A DNA stretch of 64,000 nucleotides from DATMER01 sp963844885 (lineage in GTDB: Bacteria; Acidobacteriota; Thermoanaerobaculia; Multivoradales; UBA5704). The stretch covers positions 142,606 through 206,605 of the forward strand of contig CAWJQA010000009.1 of assembly GCA_963844885.1 (NCBI GenBank). The letters are read 5' to 3'. A model generated the notes under the pieces. It had not been told where the DNA came from, made no database searches, and saw nothing but the letters and a program-made list of their open reading frames with translations. Made by a program: the position numbers and the translations under genes. This document shows positions 57,392-64,000 of this stretch, piece by piece (the stretch's first letter is position 1; each line of letters begins with the position of its first letter).

Positions 57392-57937
57392 TGGCGCTAC
57401 TTCGAAGACCCCGTCCTCCAGGAGACCCAAGCCTGGCTCAAGAAGGCCGTCATCGGCCTCAACCTGTGCCCCTTCGCCAAGGCGGTCCACATCGGGAACC
57501 GCATCCGGTACGCCGTCAGTCAGGCGGAGACTCCCGGGGAGTTGTTGGCCGACCTTCTGGTGGAGCTTCGGACTCTGGCGGACGCCGACCCCGAGGAGGT
57601 CGAAACCACGCTGCTGATCCACCCCCGGGTGCTCACGGACTTCGCCGACTACAACGACTTCCTCGACGTCGCCGACGACGCCTTGGACGAGCTCGACCTG
57701 ACCGGCGAGATCCAGATCGCCAGCTTCCATCCGCTCTACCAGTTCGCCGGCTCCGATCCGGACGACATCGAGAACTACACCAACCGCTCACCCTACCCGA
57801 TGCTCCACCTGTTGCGTGAGGAGAGCGTCGACCGGGCGGTGGAAGCCTTCCCCGAGACGGAGAAGATCTACGAATCCAACATGGAGACGCTCCGGGCGCT
57901 GGGCCGCGAAGGCTGGCGCCGCCTCGGGCTCAAGTAG
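57391..57937 (+). CDS. DUF1415-family protein, frame break at its start codon
   Basis: About 181 residues. The conserved text RYFEDPVLQETQAWLKK, GLNLCPFAKA, then ASFHPLYQFAG and TNRSPYPMLHLLRE is that of DUF1415. It is read from 57395 on in frame 2, but the only ATG (57391) is one base out of frame: ATG G CGC TAC. Removing one G gives MRYFEDPV. The function of the family is not known; the Cys-Pro-Phe-Ala motif is invariant in the members I recall. It overlaps the aminotransferase stop. Confidence 0.85.
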
Positions 57938-57939
57938 GC

Positions 57940-59574
57940 CTACTTCGGCAGCGCCTCCAGCAGCCGGCTCACCTGCTCGTTCGGCCGGACGGCCAGCGCG
58001 GTTCTCAGATCCCGGCGGGCCTCCTCGATCTTCCCCTGTCTCGCGCTGATCAGGGCGCGGAAGTAGAGGGCGCGCTGGCTCTCGGGATCGGCGGCCAGGA
58101 CCCGGTCGAGCTCGGACCGGGCGGCTGAGGCCAGGGCGGGGTCGCGGTCGCCCGGCCAGCCTCCGAAAGGAGGAATGACCCGCAGCTCCAACCTGGCGAG
58201 CAGCGGCTCGAAACGGGGGATGCGCCGCAGGTAGACCGCCCGGAAGTCGTCCCAATACACCAGGCCCCAACGGTCGCTCTGGAAGTCCGCGTCCCATTCG
58301 TGCTCGGTGATCAGAGCCCAATCCACCCGGTAGCGGTCCATCAGCTCCGGGAACGGCGTCGAGACATACTCCTTCACCAGCGGCGCGAAAACGTCGTTGC
58401 GGCCGTCCCAGAAAACCGGCTCTTTCAGACGCCAGAGAAGATAGCCGCCGATGTTCTGGTGGTTGAACATCCGCCCGCGGATGCCCTGGGCCAGGACGAA
58501 CCGCGCCGCCGGCTCCGGCACGCCGAGCGCCAGAAGCCGGGTCTCGAAACCGGTCCACGCCACCAACGCTGACACCGCGGTCAGCGCCGCCACTCCGAAG
58601 GCGGCCAGGCTGGACGGCTTCCGCTCCGCCCAGAGCCGGTGGATCACCGGCACGGCCAGGATCGCGGCGTGGAAGACAAACCGGGGAGACCGGTAGATGA
58701 GGCAGACGAAGACCGCGATTCCCACGATCTCGGCCAGGGAGACCGGCACCCGCCGCAACGGCAGGAGACCGCCCAGGAGAAGGACGGCCAGGATCAGCAG
58801 CCCCGAGTTGGCCGCCGGGGACGAGGCCGCGAAGTGGCCCAGCTCCCAGGGGATGCCGCTGGCAAAGAGGATGCGGCTCAGCCGGAAGGGATAGAGAAGC
58901 GCCTCGATCCCGTTCGGGTTGACCAGGGAGAGGCCGGCGGACGCAGCCAGGGTGAGGAGGTACGGACGGGCCTTCCGCCGGAGAACCGCCTCCAGCGTGA
59001 AGAGGCCCAGAACGAACAGGCCGAAGATCACTCCCGAATGGAGGTTGGCCCAAACCCAGAAAAGCCCGGCCACGAGGACAAGCTCCAGGCTGCGGCCGGT
59101 CTGCCGGTAGCGGGCGAGCAGGAGAAGGGTCAAGGCGAGGAAAAGCTCGCTCAGGAGGGCGGCCCGGAAGATAACCTCCGCCGAGACGGTCCAGAGGCCG
59201 ACCGCCAGGAGGCCCGTCAAAAGATACGGCGGCGGGTCCGCCGGCCCTTCCGTCCTTATGGTCCGGGCCAGAGTCCAACCGATCAGGAGGATGACGAGGA
59301 CGCGGGCCGCGATCAGGGCAAGGTAGCCGCCGGCCAGCCAGATCCCGTACGCCAGGAGCGAGAACCCCCATTCGTGGGTGACCCAGGGAGCGCCCGCCCG
59401 GGTAAAGGAGAAGGGGTCCACGTGAGGAACCGCCCCGTGCTCCACCATCCAGGCACCGCTTTGGAGATGCCAGAACAGGTCGTCGTGGGACAGGGGCCGG
59501 GCCGCCAGCGGCACGACGAGCGCCAGCAGCGCGATCCAGCCCAGCCAGTCGGGGAGAGAGCGTTTGAGCGGCAA
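57940..59574 (-). CDS. Polytopic membrane protein with C-terminal TPR-like segment
   Basis: 544 residues: about ten membrane helices to residue 350, an early loop RPLSHDDLFWHLQSGAWMVE with the acidic pair of GT-C-type transferases, a soluble region (NIGGYLLWRLKEPVFWDG, DWALITEHEWD) and, at the end, a tetratricopeptide-like pair (RVLAADPESQRALYFRALIS; ARRDLRTALAVRP). It is probably a membrane glycosyltransferase-like protein of the same broad type as the one at 54547. The start is divergent from the GNAT gene across a long repeat region. Confidence 0.78.
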   Translation of the reverse strand: MPLKRSLPDWLGWIALLALVVPLAARPLSHDDLFWHLQSGAWMVEHGAVPHVDPFSFTRAGAPWVTHEWGFSLLAYGIWLAGGYLALIAARVLVILLIGWTLARTIRTEGPADPPPYLLTGLLAVGLWTVSAEVIFRAALLSELFLALTLLLLARYRQTGRSLELVLVAGLFWVWANLHSGVIFGLFVLGLFTLEAVLRRKARPYLLTLAASAGLSLVNPNGIEALLYPFRLSRILFASGIPWELGHFAASSPAANSGLLILAVLLLGGLLPLRRVPVSLAEIVGIAVFVCLIYRSPRFVFHAAILAVPVIHRLWAERKPSSLAAFGVAALTAVSALVAWTGFETRLLALGVPEPAARFVLAQGIRGRMFNHQNIGGYLLWRLKEPVFWDGRNDVFAPLVKEYVSTPFPELMDRYRVDWALITEHEWDADFQSDRWGLVYWDDFRAVYLRRIPRFEPLLARLELRVIPPFGGWPGDRDPALASAARSELDRVLAADPESQRALYFRALISARQGKIEEARRDLRTALAVRPNEQVSRLLEALPK

Positions 59575-59764
59575 CGGGGCGTCCTCGGAGAGATCTTAGT
59601 GTAGTGGGTCACACTAGCGAACGGCGTGGCCTCACAAAACTCTCCTGGGGCGAGGGACTCGGCGGCGGGCCGGTCTTTTCAGCTTTCAGAGGATTCCGCG
59701 AGCAAGCCTTCAAAGCTGCCAAACCCCCGTCTTTGCTCATTTCGGACCTCTCATCAAGGTCGTC

Positions 59765-60065
59765 GAGCCTCTCATCGAGATCGACGGGCCTCTCGTCGAG
59801 CTCGTCGAGCCTCTCATCGACCTCCTGAGCCTCTCGTTGATATCGATGAGCCTCTCATCGACCTTGACGAGCCTCCCATCGAGGTCGTCGAGCCTCTCGT
59901 TGAGCTCAATGAGCCTCTCATCGAGTCCGTTGAGCCTCTCATCGAGGTCGACGAGCCTCCCGTCGAACCCTTCGAGCCTCTCGTGAGGTCGATGAGCCTC
60001 TCGTTGAGCTCGATGAGAGGCTCGTCGAGGACGTTGAGAGGCTCGTCAGACTCGTCGAGCCTCTC
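59765..60065. repeat. Array of 21-bp repeats with core GAGCCTCTC
   Basis: The core GAGCCTCTC (or one-base variants) starts at 59765, 59786, 59807, 59827, 59848, 59869, 59890, 59911, 59932, 59953, 59974 and 59994. Inverted copies GAGAGGCTC follow at 60015 and 60036, and a last direct copy at 60057. Steps are 21 bases except two of 20, which would shift a reading frame and argue against a protein-coding role. The same core is found once per 42-base unit at 17656-18025, read on the other strand. The rest of the gap (59575-59764 and 60066-60268) shows no gene or element that I recognise. Confidence 0.9.
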
Positions 60066-60268
60066 GGGAGCCCCTCGAAAAGGCCTCCCGAGGCGACTGC
60101 GGAGGGGAACCGTCTGATTCCTTCTTTACGCGCCTGTCGACAGACCCTCGCGCGACTCGATCCCAGGCGGATCGAGGTCGGAGGAGAGGACCATCGCCCT
60201 CGTGGGAGTCAGCGGTTGACGTTCCTCGGGCCTCCGTTCTAGGCTTTTCATTGATCTGAAATTTGCCG

Positions 60269-60818
60269 ATGGCTTCCTCGAAGAAAGACCCCTTGGAAAG
60301 GCTGGCGACCGGGGAGCGCGTCTACCTCCGCCACCCCGCCCGCGGCGATGCGGGTGAGCTCGCCTCGCTGGTGCGGGCGAGCCGGGACTATCTCCGTCCC
60401 TGGGTCTATCCCCCGAGCACGGCGGAGGGTTTCCGGCGGTATGTCGAGCGGGTCGCGCCGGACCGGTTCTTCCCCTGCTTGATCGGCCTCCGCGAGACGG
60501 ACGCCCTCGTGGGCGTCGTCAACGTCAGCGAGATCGTCCGCGGCGTGTTTCTCAGCGCCTACCTCGGCTTCTACGGGCACGCCGGCTACTCAGGCCAGGG
60601 TCTGGTCCGCGAGGGAGTCGGGCTCCTTTGCCGCCATGCTTTCCGGAAAGCTGAAGCTTCACCGGCTCGAAGCGAACGTACAGCCCGAAAACCGGAGCTC
60701 ACTGGCGCTCGTCCGGGCGCTCGGGTTCCGGAAGGAGGGGCTGTCGCGGCGGTACCTCAAGATCGGGGGACGGTGGCGCGATCACGAGCGGTGGGCGCTG
60801 CTGGCGGAGGATGTCTAG
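60269..60818 (+). CDS. RimJ/RimL-type GNAT N-acetyltransferase, with one frameshift
   Basis: About 182 residues after removing one C at 60643-60644. The first part has VYLRHPARGDAGELASLV, IGLRETDALVGVVNVSEI and the start of the acetyl-CoA loop GHAGYSGQGLVREGVGLL. The second frame continues KLKLHRLEANVQPENRSSLA, then LVRALGFRKEGLSRRYLKI. Both halves are normal for ribosomal-protein-alanine acetyltransferases (RimJ/RimL), so the gene is probably intact in the organism. It ends 8 bases before a long inverted repeat and is convergent with the GT2 gene. Confidence 0.85.
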
Positions 60819-60823
60819 AGGTA

Positions 60824-60928
60824 GGAAAAGGACATAAAGGACTGCAACGACTGCAAGGACTTCAAAGGACGAAGAGGTCCAGCTTCCTTATGTCCTTGAA
60901 GTCCTTGCAGTCCTTTATGTCCTTTTCC
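60824..60928. repeat. Long inverted repeat between convergent genes
   Basis: A perfect 23-base pair of arms (60824-60846 and 60906-60928) is extended inward by a further near-perfect pair (about 60855-60870 and 60892-60906). It would fold into a long two-part hairpin and could stop transcription from both sides. The arms are built of AAGGACT-type repeats, and the right arm contains the last codons of the GT2 gene. Confidence 0.85.
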
Positions 60929-62397
60929 GCCGCACCAGCGGCGCCACCGCCAGCACCGCCATGTACAGGTAGCCCTGGACAAAGAGGTAGAGGAACGGCA
61001 GCGAAGCCCACATCCTCTCCTTGACCGCGTAAGCCAGGCAGCCGGCGAAGTACAGCGCCAGGGCCAGCTCGACCAGCATCGACAGGTTGCGGCCCGGGCG
61101 GTAGCGCTTGCCCAGCCAGTCCTCTCCGCGATGCTCGATGCGGTACTTGGGTGTGCGGTGGAAGGTGCCTCCTCGCCGAAACAGCCCGGAGAGCACCGCC
61201 CTCGCGTTGTTGACCGAGAGGCCGATCCCCACCCCGAGGACCGCCGGTAGGTACCGGATCTGCCGCCGCCAGTCCAGGCCGGCCGCCTTCTGGCTCACCA
61301 TGTAAAAAGTCACGACCGAGACGGTCGCCGCCAGGAAGAGCGGCAGGTCCGTGAGCAGGAGGTTCAACACCGGGGCCCCCCGGCGGATCAGCATGGCCGG
61401 GAAGATCAGGACGGCCAGGACCACCATCAGGGCGTAGCTGACGTTGTTCGTCAGGTGGACCACGGCCTCCAGCTTGACCCGCCACGGCAGCGGCGCCGCA
61501 GAATCCTGCCGAGGAGCTTGCGGCCGGTCTGGATCGACCCCTTGGCCCAGCGGTACTGCTGGCCCTTGAAGCCGTTGACGTCCACCGGCAGCTCCGAGGG
61601 GACGGCCAGGTCCGGCAGGTAGAGGAACCGCCAGCCGGCGAGCTGCGCGCGGTAGGAGAGGTCCAGATCCTCGGTCAGGGTGTCGTGCTGCCAGCCTCCC
61701 GAGCGTCTCGATCGCCTGCCGGCGCCAGATCCCCGCCGTGCCGTTGAAGTTGAAAAAGCAGCCGCTCCGGTTGCGGGCCGTGTGCTCGATCAGGAAATGG
61801 CCGTCCAGCAGGACCGCCTGCGCCCGGGTCAGCAGCGAATAGCCGCGGTTGATGTGCGCCCAGCTCCCCTGGACCATGCCCAGACCCTCGTCCGCGAAGT
61901 ACGGCACGGTCCGGCGGAGGAAATCGGCCTGCGGCACGAAGTCGGCGTCGAAGACCGCGATCAGCTCGCCCCGGGCTCGGCTCAGCCCTGCCGCCAGGGC
62001 TCCCGCCTTGAAACCGTGCCGGTCCGCCCGGCGGAGGTGGTGGACGTCGAGCGCCCAGCCCGCGCTGCTCCTCGACGACCCGGGCGACGATCTCCGAGGT
62101 CTCGTCCGTGGAATCGTCCAGCACCTGGATCTCCAGCCGGCCCGCGGGGTAGTCGAGACGGCAGGCGGCTTCGATCAGCCTCCGGGCGACGTACATCTCG
62201 TTGTAGAGTGGGAGCTGAACCGTGACCACGGGCCAGTCTTCGGGATCGGCAGGGCGGACCGGCACCCGGTCGCGGGTCCGCAGGTAGAGGACGACCAGCG
62301 CCAGGCGGTGCAGGCCGTACAGGGCGAGCACCCCCAGGACGAGGTAATAGATTGCCAGAAGTACTGCCAACAAGACTGGTGCCCCCGGAACGCTCAT
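60915..62397 (-). CDS. Cellulose-synthase-like GT2 glycosyltransferase, with three frameshifts
   Basis: About 494 residues after repair. An N-terminal membrane helix is followed by the GT-A domain: VTVQLPLYNEMYVARRLIEA and VLDDSTDETSEI, then after a shift at about 62070 AVFDADFVPQADFL and NFNGTAGIWRRQAIETLG, then after a shift at about 61690 DTLTEDLDLSYRAQLAGWRF and the acceptor motif QQYRWAKGS, then after a shift at about 61505 four or five membrane helices. The D, DAD, TED and QxxRW residues of processive GT2 enzymes are all there. It is a membrane polysaccharide synthase of unknown product. Confidence 0.88.
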
Positions 62398-63712
62398 CCC
62401 TGCTGCTCGCCCTCCCGCTCGTGGGCCTCGGCGCGGCCCTGGTCCTGGTCGGCGATCTCGCCCGTCATGTGCCTCTCACTCTCTGTCTTCTCGGTACCGC
62501 GTTCCTGTGGCTCGCCTTCGCGGCCCGGCGGCTCGAACGCTCCGCCTCCGGAAAGACGATCCTGCTCGGTGCGCTGCTCTTGAGGATCCCGCTGCTGGCG
62601 CTGCCTCTGACCCTGTCCGACGACGCGCTGCGCTACCTCTGGGACGGCCGGGTGGCCCTCGCGGGCTTCAATCCCTATGCCCTCCCGCCTTCCGACCCCG
62701 CGCTGGCTCCGCTCCGGGAGGATCTCGGGGGTCTCTGGAAACGCCTGCCCCATGCCGAAGTCCCGACCGTCTATCCGCCGCTCGCGGTCGCGGCCTTCAG
62801 TATAGCGAGCCGCCTGCCGCTCCCGATCCTCGCCTGGAAGACCCTCGCCACCGCCGCCGACCTGGCGACCTGCTTCCTCCTCCTCGAGCTCGCCCGCCGC
62901 CGCGGCATTCCCGAAGGGCGGACCGCCTGGTACGCCTGGAGCCCGCTCGTGGCCCTGGAGGTGGCGGGCATGGGCCATGTGGATGCCCTCGGCGTGGCCG
63001 CCACGGTGGGCGCGGCGCTCGCGCTGACCGCCCGGAAGGAGCTGTCGGCGATGACCGCCGGGACCTGGGCCGCGGCCGGAGTGCTGGCGAAGCTGGTGCC
63101 GGCCGCCGCCCTCCCCATGTGGGCGCGGCAGAGCGGGCGGCCTCTCCGGCTGCTCGGCACGGCGGCGGTGCTCGTGGCCGCCGCGGTCCTGCCGGTGGTG
63201 GCCGCCACCGGCGGGGTGCCGCCGGGGCTGGTGACCTACGGCGTCTCCTGGGAGTTCAACGGCCCGGTCTACGAGCCGCTCTGGCGTCTGATCGACGCGG
63301 CCGGTATCGCCCCGTTCCTCTCCAGGACGCTGGCGGCGCTCGAACGCCGGACCGAGATGTGGTACGCCTGGGACTGGATCTACCCCTATCTCTATCCGCA
63401 GTTTCTGGCGAAGCTCCTGCTGGCCGCGGGGATGGGCCTGGCCGTGCTGCTCTCCCTCCGCGAAACCGACACGGTCGCCGGCACCCGGCGCCTTTTCGGC
63501 ACGCTGCTGCTCCTGTCCGCCACGGTCTATCCCTGGTATCTCTTATGGGTGCTGCCCTGGGCCGCCCTGACCCGGCATCCGGCCTGGCTGACGCTTTCGG
63601 GCCTGATACCCTGCTTTCGTACCTGCCCATCCCCCTGATGCCGTGGGTGTACCTGGCGATCTGGGTGCCGTTCGCGATCCTTCTCTTCCGCCGCCCATGC
63701 GCTTCCGCCTGA
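62379..63712 (+). CDS. GT-C-like membrane mannosyltransferase-type protein, with a late frameshift
   Basis: About 444 residues, with a GTG at 62379 taken as start (a TTG at 62352 is also possible). It overlaps the start of the divergent GT2 gene. About ten membrane helices. The acidic pair is in LSDDALRYLWDGRVALAGFN, and PTVYPPLAVAAF is typical of alpha-mannosyl/glycosyl transferases of the DUF2029/PMT-like type. Near 63605 the frame changes: LTLSGL continues as TLLSYLPIPLMPWVYLAI in the other frame, ending RRPCASA. The last bases overlap truA. Confidence 0.8.
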
Positions 63713-64000
63713 CCATCTCCTACCGCGGCGCCCGCTACGCCGGCTGGCAGCGCCAGGACAACGCGCTCTCCGTCCAGCAGGTGGTGGAAGAGGCCGTCGC
63801 CAGGCTGACCGGAAGCCCCGTCCGCATCACCGGCGCGAGCCGGACCGATGCCGGGGTCCACGCCCGCGGGCAGGTGGCCCATCTCGACCTGGAGAGGCCG
63901 CTGCCGACGCGCGCCCTGGTCCACGGCGTCAACGCGCATCTGCCCGAGGACGTGCGGATCCTCGCCGCCGCCGGAGTGGAGGACGATTTCCACGCCCGCA
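63697..64000 (+). CDS. truA: tRNA pseudouridine synthase A, 5' part
   Basis: At least 101 residues; the gene runs off the window. MRFRLTISYRGARYAGWQRQ and the catalytic Asp (D51) in TGASRTDAGVHARGQ are diagnostic of TruA, which makes pseudouridine at positions 38-40 of tRNA anticodon arms. The ATG at 63697 lies inside the end of the previous gene. Confidence 0.96.
   Translation, partial: MRFRLTISYRGARYAGWQRQDNALSVQQVVEEAVARLTGSPVRITGASRTDAGVHARGQVAHLDLERPLPTRALVHGVNAHLPEDVRILAAAGVEDDFHAR

Noticed and set aside
59626..60117. Repeat protein of 163 residues
   Set aside because: Two 20-base steps in the array change the frame, giving three unrelated repeat texts, and there is no good ribosome site.

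Overview
The window is GC-rich, with almost no space between genes and no rRNA, tRNA, CRISPR array or insertion sequence that I can recognise. MacA-like adaptors, class III prepilin peptidase and pilins, a possible outer-membrane barrel and long multidomain secreted proteins suggest a diderm bacterium. The C-terminal domain of the secreted Asp-box protein (39700-42978) and the style of the pilins fit Acidobacteriota (Thermoanaerobaculia-like). That placement is inference and no marker gene confirms it.

Layout. 1-5818: end of an M20 amidohydrolase, pckA, and a MacA/MacB-type ABC efflux operon. 5852-10394: a Fic protein followed by an AAA ATPase/subtilisin pair of the IetAS type. 10446-17605: two unrecognised proteins, a PhzF-family enzyme and an 1160-residue-class unknown. 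17656-20143: a 42-bp tandem array and small genes including a vapBC-type pair sitting inside a broken gene copy. 20184-24873: a lower-GC restriction/defence-like cassette (Vsr endonuclease convergent with dcm - GHKL ATPase - unknown protein). 24966-35066: arylamine N-acetyltransferase, HIT protein, sensor kinase, aminotransferase, CoA-transferase, a PAS-GGDEF-EAL protein, ThiI and a DUF2283 protein. 35175-43624: a large secreted protease/propeller protein, a 41-bp hairpin array, CDGSH protein, flippase-like protein, a secreted Asp-box protein and an XRE regulator. 43660-54516: type IV pilus region. 54547-64000: membrane glycosyltransferase-like proteins, a sugar aminotransferase, a second repeat array, a GNAT enzyme, a cellulose-synthase-like GT2 and the start of truA.

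The most informative system is in the pilus region. Each of four pilin genes has a sigma-54 (-24/-12) promoter of identical geometry. Upstream of each promoter are two copies of a dyad, GACA-N5-TGTC, about 20 to 33 bp apart centre to centre, which I read as the binding sites of a PilR-like activator. The most divergent pilin heads an apparent operon with a YfhO-like membrane protein, the prepilin peptidase and a PilS/NtrB-like kinase. No response regulator for that kinase lies in the window. The other three pilins are near-identical tandem copies, each closed by the same intrinsic terminator.

About nineteen single-base frame breaks interrupt otherwise well-conserved genes (macB, both ietAS genes, CoA-transferase, the protease/propeller gene, yfhO-like, DUF1415, GNAT, GT2 and others). 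Several fall in short homopolymers. I therefore treat them mainly as likely sequence errors and annotate the full spans as genes, not pseudogenes.
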